Source: Herpetosiphonaceae bacterium (GTDB taxonomy: Bacteria; Chloroflexota; Chloroflexia; Chloroflexales; Kallotenuaceae). From it: a stretch of 39,813 nt of DNA. This document shows, in pieces, positions 1 to 8,780 of this stretch. Position 1 is the first letter of the stretch, and every line of letters starts with the position of its first letter. Made by a program: the position numbers and the translations under genes. The stretch lies in contig DASUTC010000066.1 in assembly GCA_036374795.1 (NCBI GenBank), positions 1 to 39,813 on the forward strand. The letters run 5' to 3'. The notes under the pieces are model-generated. The model made no database searches. It was not told the DNA's origin and was given only the letters and a program-made list of their open reading frames with translations.

Positions 1-267
1 TTTCCCGCAAAGGTTGCGTGATGTTGCACGAGGAAATCGAAGGGTCATGCCATGCGCGCGGTGGGGTGTGGCGGCGTAGCACGACCATCGATCAGCGCTG
101 CGATGGTGAGTCGCGCGCGGCTAGCCGCACGCGAGTATAGCCCGCTGGTGCGCGAGGAGCGGGCGGATGATCGACGAGCCTGCGGAACACGCTTCTGGTC
201 GCGCGCCTCGCCGGAAGCGTTGCAGATTCCCTACCTGATCGACGGCTCGGTCGCGAGCATCATGTGT
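1..267. other. left-edge region without a supported gene
   Basis: I see no convincing gene here. A long plus-strand reading frame runs through this stretch, but its product is rich in Arg, Ala, Cys and His, resembles no family, and overlaps the better supported minus-strand gene at 268-558. A minus-strand -10-like hexamer (TATACT, at about 134-139) could serve a gene off the left edge. The only minus-strand start near the edge (ATG near 49) has no ribosome binding site, so I do not call a gene. Confidence 0.4.
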
Positions 268-558
268 TCACGAACGGTCGTCGGTATTCGTGGCCTCGGT
301 TTCGTTCGCCAGGGCTGCGGCGCCAACTGCGGGTGCCGCTCCGCCGGTCGGCGTTCCCGTCCCACTTGCGCCGCCCGCCACGCCAGCGCCCATCACGCCT
401 GCCGCTGGCACCGGCACGACCCCGCCGCCCACAGCATTCGCAGAATCTCGCGCTTCGACCTCGGCGGCAGTTTTCTGCGCGCTTCCTTCGGGCAGTTGCT
501 CCGGGGCATAGATCGCCTCTTGCTCGTCCGTGTTTTGGAAGAGGGGTTTGTCGCTCAT
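268..558 (-). CDS. small Gly/Ala/Pro-rich hypothetical protein
   Basis: A 96-residue protein of unknown function. The start was placed at 558 because a perfect AGGAGGG lies 5 bases upstream; a longer reading frame begins 13 codons earlier but has no such site. The first 45 residues are polar and acidic (starting MSDKPLFQNTDEQEAIYAPE). The rest is a low-complexity run of Gly, Ala, Pro and Val that ends in an acidic tail. There is no signal peptide or membrane helix. The composition suggests a disordered protein. It is read away from the YciI-like gene at 835. I do not recognise a family. Confidence 0.55.
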   Translation of the reverse strand: MSDKPLFQNTDEQEAIYAPEQLPEGSAQKTAAEVEARDSANAVGGGVVPVPAAGVMGAGVAGGASGTGTPTGGAAPAVGAAALANETEATNTDDRS

Positions 559-690
559 CGTATCCCTCCTATGCCTGTCGCGATCCACATGCAGCAACTG
601 CTATGCCGTCAGCGCCACGCTTCCCGCGTGATGCTTGTGATTACGATCGTATCCTCTGAAAGCTCGTCGGGCGTGTCCTCGCGGCACCAG

Positions 691-719
691 CGGACAGGAG
701 CGCCACGGTATGCTATGAT
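691..719 (+). promoter_or_regulatory. candidate promoter of the YciI-like gene
   Basis: An extended -10 element TGCTATGAT lies at 711-719, with a weak -35 match (CGGACA, 691-696) 17 bases before the TATGAT hexamer. Transcription would start near 726, about 110 bases before the ATG at 835. The same TGCTAT core precedes several other genes in the window. Confidence 0.4.
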
Positions 720-834
720 CGGGGGGCCGTGCCAGATTGTGGGGGATGGCGCGGCACCGGCCCCCGCTGCATGATCTTCATCTGGGGAAGGGCGCGACCT
801 ACTGCGGCAGATCCCCCATCGCGCAGGAGAGACT

Positions 835-1140
835 ATGCACTACCTGTTGTTGTATGACGTTGCCCCAGACTACCTGGCACGGCGGGATGCATTTCGGGCA
901 GAGCATCTGACGCTCGCCTGGCAGGCACACGCGCGGGGCGAGCTGCTTCTCGGTGGCGCGCTGGCCGATCCGGTCGATGGCGCGATCTTACTTTTTCAGG
1001 GCGACTCGCCAGCGGTGGCGGAGCGCTTCGCCGCAGGTGATCCCTATGTGCGCAACGGCCTTGTGATCCGCTGGCGGGTGCGCCCGTGGACCACCGTGGT
1101 GGGCGACTGGGCCGCGATACCCGTCCGACCGGAGGAGTAG
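835..1140 (+). CDS. YciI-like protein
   Basis: A 101-residue protein of the YciI-like family, small dimeric alpha/beta proteins distantly related to ferredoxin-like monooxygenases; most have no known reaction. Typical family features are the opening MHYLLLYDV strand, the His in RAEHLTLAWQ (family catalytic-type His), the GGALADP motif and the C-terminal segment with DPYVRNGLV. Length is normal for the family. AGGAG at 825-829 sets the start. It stands alone on the plus strand and converges on the rhamnulokinase gene, with only 43 bases between the two stop codons. Function in this organism is unknown. Confidence 0.85.
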   Translation: MHYLLLYDVAPDYLARRDAFRAEHLTLAWQAHARGELLLGGALADPVDGAILLFQGDSPAVAERFAAGDPYVRNGLVIRWRVRPWTTVVGDWAAIPVRPEE

Positions 1141-1183
1141 CACCGGCGCGCAGCGGCGCGGAGCACGCGCGCGGTCGCGCTCG

Positions 1184-2692
1184 CTACGATTCTTGAGCGA
1201 TTGCCACCAGCCCCTCGAAGCCCACAAAGGCCGCATCCCAGTCTTCGGAGGCTCGCGGCTCGTAGATCGCCTGCGCCACGGAAGCCGCCACCGCCTCCCG
1301 ACCCGCCGCAATGCTCGGCAGCAGCTTAAGCGCGACGGCCTGCACCAGGATGTTGCCCAGGGCGGTCGCCTCGACTGGCCCGGCCACCACCGGGCGGCGG
1401 CAGGCATCGGCGGTCAGTTGGCATAGCAGCGTGTTCTGGCTGCCCCCGCCCACGATCCGAATCGTCGCGATCCGCCGTGCGGTCAGCGCCTCCATTTGCT
1501 CCACCACCCAGCGATATTTGAGGGCTAGACTTTCCAGGCAGCAGCGCACCAGCGCCCCAACGCTCTCCGGCTCTGGCTGGCGCGTCCTGCGGCAGTAGGC
1601 GCGAATCGCCTCCGGCATATCACCAGGATTCAAAAAGGCTGGCGCGTCGGGATCGACCAGGCTGCGCAGCGGCGGCGTTCCCTCGGCGAGCGCGACGAGG
1701 TCGGCCCAGGTGTAGGCATGGCCCTCGTGCTGCCACTGGCGCTGGCACTCTTGAAGCAGCCACAAGCCCCCAACGTTTTTAAGGAAGCGAATGGTCCCCG
1801 CCACGCCGCCCTCGTTGGTGAAGTTGAGCAGCCGCGCCTCTTCGCTCAGGATCGGCGCGGTCGTTTCGACGCCGACCAAGCTCCACGTTCCGCTGCTGAT
1901 ATAGGCGCTGCGATCATCCAGCCCTGGCACGGCGGCAACCGCGCTCGCGGTATCATGGGTCGCCGTGGCGATCACCGGCGTGTCGTGGCGCAGCCCCACC
2001 TCAGCGCGCACATCGGGCAGCATGTTGCCCAGCACCGTACCCGGCGTGACAATCGGCGGCAGGATGCCGACAGGCAGGCTGAGCTCGTGGAGCAGATCGG
2101 TCGCCCAGCGGCGCTCCCGCGCATCAAAGAACTGCGTGGTCGTCGCGTTGGTGTACTCAGCCACCTTGCGCCCGGTCAGCCAGTAGTGGAACAGGTCCGG
2201 GATCAGCAGCAGCGTCTCGGCGGCGGCAAGCTGCGGATCGTTGCTGCGCTGCATGCTGGCAAGCTGGTAGAGCGTGTTGAAGGGCAGACGCTGAATGCCG
2301 GTGAGCGCATACACGCGCTGCGGCGGCACCTGCCGATCGACCTGTCGCGCCACGCCAGCGGTGCGGCGGTCGCGGTAGTGGTACGGATTGCCAAGCACGC
2401 AGCCTGCCGCATCCAGCAGGGCAAAGTCCACCGCCCAGGTATCGATGCCGATCCCGGCCAGTGGCGCATCATGCTGGGCAGCATACGCCTGGATGCCCGT
2501 CTTGATCTCGCGCCAGAGCCGGGCCGCGTCCCAGTGGAGGTGGCCCTGCTCCTCGACGGCGCCGTTTGGAAAGCGGTGAAGCTCGTGCAGGTCGAAGCGC
2601 TGCGCTCCGTGGGCACCCACCCACCGACCGAGCATGACCCGCCCGCTGGAGGCGCCAAGATCGACGGCGAGGAAATTCGCTGTTTCGCTCAT
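1184..2692 (-). CDS. rhaB: L-rhamnulokinase
   Basis: Phosphorylates L-rhamnulose to L-rhamnulose 1-phosphate with ATP in the cytoplasm. The 502-residue protein is a full-length FGGY-family kinase. The N-terminal phosphate loop reads FLAVDLGASSGRVMLG, the substrate/catalytic region reads GIDTWAVDFALLD, and the ATPase-fold glycines lie in ISSGTWSLVG and IRIVGGGSQNTLLCQ. The start at 2692 was chosen because family homology begins there (MSETANFLAVD). A reading frame 19 codons longer overlaps the aldolase gene and adds unrelated sequence. The start lies four bases past the rhaD stop, so translation is probably coupled. Last gene of the rhamnose operon. Confidence 0.95.
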   Translation of the reverse strand: MSETANFLAVDLGASSGRVMLGRWVGAHGAQRFDLHELHRFPNGAVEEQGHLHWDAARLWREIKTGIQAYAAQHDAPLAGIGIDTWAVDFALLDAAGCVLGNPYHYRDRRTAGVARQVDRQVPPQRVYALTGIQRLPFNTLYQLASMQRSNDPQLAAAETLLLIPDLFHYWLTGRKVAEYTNATTTQFFDARERRWATDLLHELSLPVGILPPIVTPGTVLGNMLPDVRAEVGLRHDTPVIATATHDTASAVAAVPGLDDRSAYISSGTWSLVGVETTAPILSEEARLLNFTNEGGVAGTIRFLKNVGGLWLLQECQRQWQHEGHAYTWADLVALAEGTPPLRSLVDPDAPAFLNPGDMPEAIRAYCRRTRQPEPESVGALVRCCLESLALKYRWVVEQMEALTARRIATIRIVGGGSQNTLLCQLTADACRRPVVAGPVEATALGNILVQAVALKLLPSIAAGREAVAASVAQAIYEPRASEDWDAAFVGFEGLVAIAQES

Positions 2693-2696
2693 AGGA

Positions 2697-3521
2697 TTAC
2701 ACCAGCGTGGTCGGCACATTGAAGGCCCGGACCACCTCACGCAGCTCATCCTGCGTTAAACCCTCGGCCTGGTTGCCGTTGACCAGATTCATATACTCGT
2801 ACAGCGCGGCGGTTTCGGCATATTCGATCCGGTCGGCGGCGCGCGTCACCGAGATGTCCGACCGGGCCATCACGCCGTGCTTGCTCCACAGCACGATACG
2901 ATACTCGCGCAAGCCTGCGACATTGGCCTCCATCATCGCGGGCGAGCCCGGCAGCTTGTACGGGAGCACGCCGATGCCTTCTGGCAGGTTGACGATCGTC
3001 TCCGGCTCCCAGCGTATCAGCCGCCGGTTCAGCAGCGCCTGGTCGCGATACGCCGGAATATGGCTGAGGTAGGTCAGGTGCGGCGGCTGGGCGTGGATCA
3101 GCGCGTGGAAGTTCGTGCCGGTGCGGGCGATCTGATCGTCGTGGACCGCGAGATGCGAGTTGAACTCGCTGGTGACGCGCTCGAACAGGCGGCGCGGCGA
3201 GGTATGCAGCCGTCCCGTTCGTCCATCCGCATCGACCAGCACGGCTGCCAGGTTCGCCACGGGGTCGAGGTGAATATCGCGCAGGCGGCGACCGGAGCCG
3301 GTGACAATCACCAGATGGCCCGCAAGCGCGGGCGCGGGATGCGGCAATACAAAGGACGCGCCCACCGGGAAGCGCCGCCGCACCTCAAGCGGCCAGCCGA
3401 TCACCATCGAGATATTGCCTGCGGCACCTTCGCTGGCATTAATGCCGCTGAGCCGCTGCCCCGCCGTGCCAATCGTCGTGAGCAATTCATCTAAATCAGG
3501 AAAAGGTTGATCCAGAGCCAT
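2697..3521 (-). CDS. rhaD: stand-alone rhamnulose-1-phosphate aldolase-like class II aldolase
   Basis: A class II (zinc) aldolase of the RhaD/FucA/AraD fold, expected to split L-rhamnulose 1-phosphate into dihydroxyacetone phosphate and L-lactaldehyde. At 274 residues it matches the length of E. coli RhaD. Conserved parts are the phosphate-binding GNIS and VTGSG, the catalytic Glu in TSEFNSH (about E119) and the third metal His in LWSKHGV (about H215). The first metal His is present (H143), but the usual HxH is HAQPPH here, so the second ligand is replaced by Gln unless H148 serves. The start at 3521 is set by GGAG ten bases upstream. A second aldolase domain exists in the fused gene at 6573-8765, so this one may be redundant or have another substrate. 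Confidence 0.8.
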   Translation of the reverse strand: MALDQPFPDLDELLTTIGTAGQRLSGINASEGAAGNISMVIGWPLEVRRRFPVGASFVLPHPAPALAGHLVIVTGSGRRLRDIHLDPVANLAAVLVDADGRTGRLHTSPRRLFERVTSEFNSHLAVHDDQIARTGTNFHALIHAQPPHLTYLSHIPAYRDQALLNRRLIRWEPETIVNLPEGIGVLPYKLPGSPAMMEANVAGLREYRIVLWSKHGVMARSDISVTRAADRIEYAETAALYEYMNLVNGNQAEGLTQDELREVVRAFNVPTTLV

Positions 3522-3578
3522 AGCTTCATTCTCCACATGTGGCGCAGATGCGCTCTCCCCCGGCGCTGTATGCATCCC

Positions 3579-3600
3579 CACGCCGGATTAATCCGGCGTG
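3579..3600. repeat. perfect 22-base palindrome over the lutC stop codon
   Basis: Arms CACGCCGGATT and AATCCGGCGTG are exact reverse complements. The lutC stop (3588-3590) lies in the centre. In mRNA this folds as a nine-pair GC-rich stem with a four-base loop. It sits 58 bases before the rhaD start. It may be a processing or partial termination hairpin that lowers expression of rhaD and rhaB, or a protein-binding site. Confidence 0.6.
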
Positions 3601-4241
3601 ACGACAATGACCTCAAGCGTGCGCGGCCCATGCACGCCCTCGACCCGATTCAGCTCGATGTCGGAGGTAGCCGATGGGCCGGAAATAAAGGTGATCGCGC
3701 GCTGCTGCTCACATACGGCGGGCACGAGCCGGGCGACGGCTTCGGGAACCAGACCGACAATCTGCTCCGTCCGGACAACACACAGATGATAATCAGGCAG
3801 CAGCGTCAGCACGCGCCGTCCTTGCGCCTGCCCGCCATCCAGCACGATCGTCCCCGTTTGCGCGATGCCCAGCGCGCAGCCGGTTAGCACGCCGTCGCAC
3901 CCATCGATCTGCGCGTAGGTCAGCTCGGTGTCGCGGAGCGCTTCAATCCCGGCGGGCAGCCACTCGCGCGGGATATCCACGGGCACAAGCAGACGACGCA
4001 CGCCCCGCGCGGCGCATGATTCGGCGATCGTTGTGGGCAGCGCATGAGCCGTGACGATCCGCACCGTCGCTTTGTACTCGCGCACGCGCTCCACAAATAG
4101 CTCGATCACGTGCTCGCGGGACGCATCGGCGGTGGGGCGATAGCCGCGCTCCACGGCAACATCCGTCGGCTGCTCGCGCTGCGGCACGTCGCGCAGCGCC
4201 AGGCGCACGCGCTGGAGAATCTCGTCACGGGCAGCGCTCAT
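3588..4241 (-). CDS. lutC: lactate utilisation protein C (LutC/LldG family)
   Basis: The 217-residue LUD-domain subunit of the LutABC complex, which oxidises L-lactate to pyruvate. The N terminus (ARDEILQRVRLALRD) and the core with TGCALGIAQTGTIVLDGG and the ending GPSATSDIELNRVEGVHGPR are diagnostic of LutC/LldG. GGGAGGAGG lies just upstream of the ATG, and the start overlaps the lutB stop as ATGA, so the two are translationally coupled. Its place behind the fused aldolase/lactaldehyde dehydrogenase suggests it handles lactate made from rhamnose. Confidence 0.93.
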   Translation of the reverse strand: MSAARDEILQRVRLALRDVPQREQPTDVAVERGYRPTADASREHVIELFVERVREYKATVRIVTAHALPTTIAESCAARGVRRLLVPVDIPREWLPAGIEALRDTELTYAQIDGCDGVLTGCALGIAQTGTIVLDGGQAQGRRVLTLLPDYHLCVVRTEQIVGLVPEAVARLVPAVCEQQRAITFISGPSATSDIELNRVEGVHGPRTLEVIVVTPD

Positions 4242-5767
4242 ACGTTCCTCCTCCCGGCTGCGGCAGCCTCGGCGTCGACGCCGTCGGCATCGCCCACGCC
4301 GTCAGCATCAGCCTTCGGCACCGACCCGAACACCCGCCGCTTCCGCCACCAGTCACGAAAGGTCTGGCGCGGCACCGCCTGAAGATCGCGCATAGTCGTC
4401 CACACGTTGAGCGGCGGTGGCAGCCGCTCGATGATCCCGCGACGTGCAAAAGGAATCTGCCCCAGCCGTGCCAGCTTTTGGGCCTGCTCGTAGCGTTCGG
4501 GACTCCGAAAGACTCGCGCGAGCAGCCGCATGCCGATGGCTTCGGGATCGAGCTTGCCCTTGATGCCCTCGCTGGTCTGCTTATGACGCACCACCTGCGC
4601 CCGCAGATGCACCAGCACTTCGGGAATGTTGATCTTGACCGGACACACGTCGTAGCACGCGCCGCAGAGCGACGAGGCGTAGGGCAGCGATCCGGCGCGC
4701 TCCACGCCTAGAAGCTGCGGTGTCAGAATCGCGCCGATGGGGCCGGGATAGACCGAGTTGTAGGCGTGGCCTCCCGTGCGCTCATAGACCGGGCAGACGT
4801 TGAGGCAGGCCGAGCAGCGGATACAGTTGAGCGTTTGTCGCCCAATGTGATCCGCAAGCACGCGGCTGCGCCCGTTATCCAGCAGCACCAGATGGAACGC
4901 CTGCGGCCCGTCGCCAGGATGCACGCCGGTCCAGAACGAGGTATACGGGTTCATGCGCTCGCCCGTCGAGGAGCGCGGCAGCAGTTGCAGGAACACCTCG
5001 AAGTCCTGCCAGCCTGGGATCACCTTCTCGATGCCCATGATCGAGATCAGCACCTCCGGCAGCGTCAGGCACATGCGCCCGTTGCCCTCGGACTCGACCA
5101 CCGCGATCGTTCCGGTTGCGGCCACGGCAAAGTTCACGCCGCTGGTGGCGACGGGCACGCTCAAGAACTTCGTGCGCAGATACCGACGCGCCACCGCCGC
5201 CAGCTCAGCCGGTTCGTCCGATAGCTCGCTGATGCCCAACGTGTGCATGAACAGGGTGCGGATCTCCGCGCGATTCTTGTGGATCGCGGGCACCAGGATA
5301 TGCGACGACTCCTCGTGGGCCAGTTGGATGATCAGCTCGGCCAGATCAGTCTCGATCGCGGTCACGCCGTGCTGGCCCAATGCCTCGTTCATGCGGATCT
5401 CGTCGGTGGTCAGCGACTTGACCTTGATCACCTCGCTGGCCCCGTGTTCGAGCACGATTCCGGCGACGATCCGGTTGGCCTCGATCGCGTCGCGCGCCCA
5501 ATGGACCTGCCCGCCCGCGCGCTGCACCGCCGCCTCAAGTTGCAGCAGGTACTCGTCGAGGTGGCGCAGCGTGCGCTCCTTGATCGCGCGCCCGGCCTCG
5601 CGCAACTCCTGCCAGTCGGGCAGCTCGTCGACGACTGAGGCCCGCTTCGCCCGGATGGTTTGGGTCGCCTTGCCCAGGTTGCGCCGTAGCTGCGTGTTTT
5701 CCAGCGCCGCCCTCGCCGACTCCTGAAAGGTCAGCGGAATGTGAAACTTGGAGTTGCTCCGGCTCAT
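4238..5767 (-). CDS. lutB: lactate utilisation iron-sulfur protein B (LutB/LldF family)
   Basis: The 509-residue iron-sulfur subunit of LutABC. An N-terminal LUD domain (about 60-290) is followed by two [4Fe-4S] motifs, CIRCSACLNVCPVYE and CGACYDVCPVKINIPEV. The start at 5767 follows AGGAGGA and overlaps the lutA stop (ATGA); a frame 33 codons longer overlaps lutA and adds Arg/Ala-rich sequence of no family. The C terminus carries a short acidic repeat (DADGVGDADGVDAEAAAAG) from a degenerate DNA repeat, which is not a family feature. Electrons from lactate would pass through these clusters, probably to the quinone pool. Confidence 0.95.
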   Translation of the reverse strand: MSRSNSKFHIPLTFQESARAALENTQLRRNLGKATQTIRAKRASVVDELPDWQELREAGRAIKERTLRHLDEYLLQLEAAVQRAGGQVHWARDAIEANRIVAGIVLEHGASEVIKVKSLTTDEIRMNEALGQHGVTAIETDLAELIIQLAHEESSHILVPAIHKNRAEIRTLFMHTLGISELSDEPAELAAVARRYLRTKFLSVPVATSGVNFAVAATGTIAVVESEGNGRMCLTLPEVLISIMGIEKVIPGWQDFEVFLQLLPRSSTGERMNPYTSFWTGVHPGDGPQAFHLVLLDNGRSRVLADHIGRQTLNCIRCSACLNVCPVYERTGGHAYNSVYPGPIGAILTPQLLGVERAGSLPYASSLCGACYDVCPVKINIPEVLVHLRAQVVRHKQTSEGIKGKLDPEAIGMRLLARVFRSPERYEQAQKLARLGQIPFARRGIIERLPPPLNVWTTMRDLQAVPRQTFRDWWRKRRVFGSVPKADADGVGDADGVDAEAAAAGRRNV

Positions 5768-6504
5768 CGCCCGTCCTCCTCGGTCGTCGCCAGGATCTCG
5801 GCGAGATGCACGGGCCGCACGCCTGCCCGCTGCCGGTGCAGCGCCCCGCCGATCTGCATCAGGCACGAGTTGTCGGCGGCAACACAGACCTCGGCGTGTG
5901 TATCGAGGACGTTGCGGACTTTATCGCCGAGCATCGCCATCGAGGTATCCGCGTTCTTGATCGCAAAGGTGCCGCCGAAGCCGCAGCACTCCTCGGCATT
6001 GGGCAGCTCCACGAGATCGATGCTGCGAACCTTGCGCAGCAGCCGCAGCGGAGCATCGCCGACGCGGATCATCCGCAGCGAGTGGCAGGTCGGATGGTAC
6101 GTGACCCGGTGCGGATAGTACGCGCCCACATCCTCGATGCCAAGCTTGTTGACCAGAAGCTCCGACAGCTCGTACACCCGTGGGATCAGCGCAGCAACCG
6201 CGCGTGCCAGCTTCGGGTCGCGCGACACTTCGGCGAGGCGGGGATAGAACTCGCGGACCATCCCCACGCAGGACGCCGACGGCGACACCACGATCTCGGC
6301 GTCGCCGAAGACCTCGACGAAGTGGCGGGCAAGCGGGATCGACTCGCGCTGGTAGCCGGTGTTGAAGTGCATCTGGCCGCAGCAGGTCTGCTCCAGCGGA
6401 AACTCGACGCTGTGGCCGAGCCGCTCCAATAGCTTCACGACGGCTTGCCCGGTTTGCGGAAATAGCGTATCGTTGAAGCAGGTTATAAAGAGTGTAACCT
6501 TCAT
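5764..6504 (-). CDS. lutA: lactate utilisation protein A (LutA/LldE family)
   Basis: A 246-residue subunit of LutABC with two cysteine-rich CCG domains: LEQTCCGQMHFNTGY near residue 40 and PNAEECCGFGGTF near residue 170. Such domains bind iron-sulfur or heterodisulfide-type cofactors. Length and the opening MKVTLFITCFND are typical. The start follows GGAGAAGGGG. It is the first gene of the lutABC block, 68 bases after the fused aldolase/dehydrogenase gene, and overlaps lutB by four bases. Confidence 0.95.
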   Translation of the reverse strand: MKVTLFITCFNDTLFPQTGQAVVKLLERLGHSVEFPLEQTCCGQMHFNTGYQRESIPLARHFVEVFGDAEIVVSPSASCVGMVREFYPRLAEVSRDPKLARAVAALIPRVYELSELLVNKLGIEDVGAYYPHRVTYHPTCHSLRMIRVGDAPLRLLRKVRSIDLVELPNAEECCGFGGTFAIKNADTSMAMLGDKVRNVLDTHAEVCVAADNSCLMQIGGALHRQRAGVRPVHLAEILATTEEDGR

Positions 6505-6572
6505 CGATCCCCTTCTCCACTCGGCCTACTCCACGATGCACGGAGTAGACGCTCCTGCTCCTCGCTGGCGTG

Positions 6573-8765
6573 TCAGCGAAGAAACGCCTCGGCCAGGCCG
6601 CCATCCACGCTAAAGATCTGGCCGGTCGTCTTGCTGAATGCCCTGCTGATCAGCAAATAGGCCACCTCCGCCTGATCGTCCAGCGTGATCGGCGCTTGCG
6701 TTAGCGTGCGCTGCGCGTAGAAGTTCGCCAGCTTCTCGCGCAGCGCCTCGGTCGTCTCGTCGTCGCTGAAGGCGATGTTGTACTTCGCCAGCGAGGCGAT
6801 CACTCGATCGCGGGGGAACATGCTGCTGCCCTCGACGACTGTGGCGGGTGCCAGGCCGTTGACCCGCACCAGCGGCGCGAGTTCGATCGCCAGCTCGCGC
6901 ACCAGATGATTCGCCGCCGCCTTGCTGGTGTCGTAGGCCAGCGAGCCTTTCTTGGCTACCGCCGCGTTGACGCTGGTGGTCAGCACCAGATTGCCGCGCA
7001 GCCCTTGGGAGCGCCAGATCCGATTGGCCTCATCTGCGACGACGTACAGCCCGGTGACATTGATGTTGAACGACAGCGCCCATTTGTCGTCGGGAACGCG
7101 GCCCTCGCGATCCGGCGGCACATAAATGCCCGCCGTCACGATTACATCGTCGATGCCGCCATACGCCAGGATCACCTGCTCGAACAGCGCCCGCACCGAC
7201 TCACGCTTGGTGATGTCCACGCCCAGCCCGATCGCGGGACCGTAGCTTGAGATGCCCGTCCCTGCCACGCCGATGCCTTTGCCGTAGCGCGCGGTCAGCT
7301 CGTCCGCCGTCGCCTGGGCTGCCTCGGCGTGCAGATCGGCGCAGACCACATGCGCGCCCTCACGCGCCACGCGATGCGCCACTGCCTTGCCGATGCCGCT
7401 GCCTGATCCAACCACCACCACGATCCGCCGCGCCAGCTCTTTTTCGGCGGGCATGCGCTGAAGCTTGGCCTCCTCAAGCAGCCAGTACTCGATGTCGAAC
7501 GCCTCTTGCAGCGGCAGCGCGGTATACTCGTCGATCGCCTCCGCGCCGCGCATCACTTCGACGGCGCAGTTGTAGAACTCGGCGGTCACGCGCGACTCGC
7601 TCTTGTCTTTGCCCCAGGCGATCATGCCCAGGCCGGGGATCAGGATCACCGTCGGGTTCGGATCGCGCATCGCGGGCGAGTCGGGGCGCTTGTGCTGCTG
7701 GTAGTAGGCCGCGTAGTCCTGGCGATACTGCTCCAGCCCGGCGCTCAGTTTGTGCTTCAGCGCCGCCACATCCTCGGCCTGCGGGTTCCACGGCACATAC
7801 AGCGGCTTGATCTTGGTGCGCAGGAAGTGATCGGGGCAGGACGTGCCGAGCTCGGCCAGACGCGGCGCGTCGTGGCTGTTGACGAAGCGCAGGATCGTCG
7901 CGTCTTCCTGCACGGTGCCGACAAAGCGTTTATACTGGCTAACCTGGCCGCGCAGCCAGGGCAAGATCTCGGCAAAGACCGCGTGGCGCTGCGCCTCGTC
8001 CAATGCCTGGTACTGCTGCCCGCCAAAGGTCTGCTCGCCTTTGTCGCGCGCCTCGATATAGCTCGCCGCGCGCTCGATCAGATCGAGCGTCAGCTCGTAG
8101 CACGCCTTGTCGTCGTCGGCCCAGTTGATCAGGCCGTGGCCGCCGAGGATCACGCCCCTGGCCTGCGGGTGCTCCTGTAGGATCTGCTCCAGCTTCAGGC
8201 CCAGATCGAAGCCGGGCCGCTGCCAGGCGGTCCAGATCACCTCGTCGCCGTAGATCTCGCTGGTCAGCCGCTCGGAGTTTCGCGCGGCGGCGATGGCGAT
8301 CACGGCGTTGGGATGCATGTGATCGACGTGCTTACGATTGACAAAGGCGTGCAGCGGCGTGTCGATCGACGACGGACGGGGATTGAGGTTGAAGGTGCAG
8401 TGGTTATAGAGCGCGACCATCGCGTCCTCGATCGCGGTTTTGGGGCCGCGCTCCGGCGCGTGGTGGTAGTGCGCTTGCAGCGCGCGCAGCTTGTCCATGT
8501 ACAGCGACGAGAAGTTTTCGCGCTTTGAGGTGCGCAGGTCGCCGCCGGAGCCTTTGACCCACAGCACCTCGACCGGCTCCTCGGTGAGCGGGTCGCTCTC
8601 GATAATTTTGGATGATGTGTTGCCGCCGCCTGTGTTGGTGATGCGCTGGTCGGCTCCCAGGATATTGGAGCGATAGACCAGCCGCGCAACTGGATCGAGC
8701 TGATTCGCGTAGGCGTCGTCCCACGCATAGTGTACGTGGCGAAAGGTTGGTTGCCGTGTTACCAT
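6573..8765 (-). CDS. rhaEW: bifunctional rhamnulose-1-phosphate aldolase / L-lactaldehyde dehydrogenase
   Basis: A 730-residue two-domain enzyme. The N-terminal class II aldolase domain (about 1-400) has an intact metal site: HMH at residues 149-151 and LGGHGLI further on. The C-terminal short-chain dehydrogenase domain (about 440-730) has the NAD-binding loop VVVVGSGSGIGKAV and the catalytic set Ser (TTSVNAA), Tyr and Lys (YDTSKAA). Known RhaEW proteins cleave rhamnulose 1-phosphate and oxidise the L-lactaldehyde to L-lactate. The start is set by an exceptionally long GGAGGAGGAGGA. It lies between rhaA (15 bases upstream) and lutA, which makes the carbon flow rhamnulose-1-P to lactate to pyruvate explicit. 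Confidence 0.93.
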   Translation of the reverse strand: MVTRQPTFRHVHYAWDDAYANQLDPVARLVYRSNILGADQRITNTGGGNTSSKIIESDPLTEEPVEVLWVKGSGGDLRTSKRENFSSLYMDKLRALQAHYHHAPERGPKTAIEDAMVALYNHCTFNLNPRPSSIDTPLHAFVNRKHVDHMHPNAVIAIAAARNSERLTSEIYGDEVIWTAWQRPGFDLGLKLEQILQEHPQARGVILGGHGLINWADDDKACYELTLDLIERAASYIEARDKGEQTFGGQQYQALDEAQRHAVFAEILPWLRGQVSQYKRFVGTVQEDATILRFVNSHDAPRLAELGTSCPDHFLRTKIKPLYVPWNPQAEDVAALKHKLSAGLEQYRQDYAAYYQQHKRPDSPAMRDPNPTVILIPGLGMIAWGKDKSESRVTAEFYNCAVEVMRGAEAIDEYTALPLQEAFDIEYWLLEEAKLQRMPAEKELARRIVVVVGSGSGIGKAVAHRVAREGAHVVCADLHAEAAQATADELTARYGKGIGVAGTGISSYGPAIGLGVDITKRESVRALFEQVILAYGGIDDVIVTAGIYVPPDREGRVPDDKWALSFNINVTGLYVVADEANRIWRSQGLRGNLVLTTSVNAAVAKKGSLAYDTSKAAANHLVRELAIELAPLVRVNGLAPATVVEGSSMFPRDRVIASLAKYNIAFSDDETTEALREKLANFYAQRTLTQAPITLDDQAEVAYLLISRAFSKTTGQIFSVDGGLAEAFLR

Positions 8766-8780
8766 GAGTCCTCCTCCTCC

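Noticed and set aside
52-774. A 240-codon plus-strand reading frame at the left edge
   Set aside because: Composition is that of non-coding high-GC DNA, it has no family features or ribosome site, and it covers the better supported minus-strand gene at 268-558 and the promoter of the YciI-like gene.
1718-2722. A 334-codon plus-strand frame opposite rhamnulokinase
   Set aside because: It is the antisense of rhaB; length comes from high GC and lack of stops in that frame.
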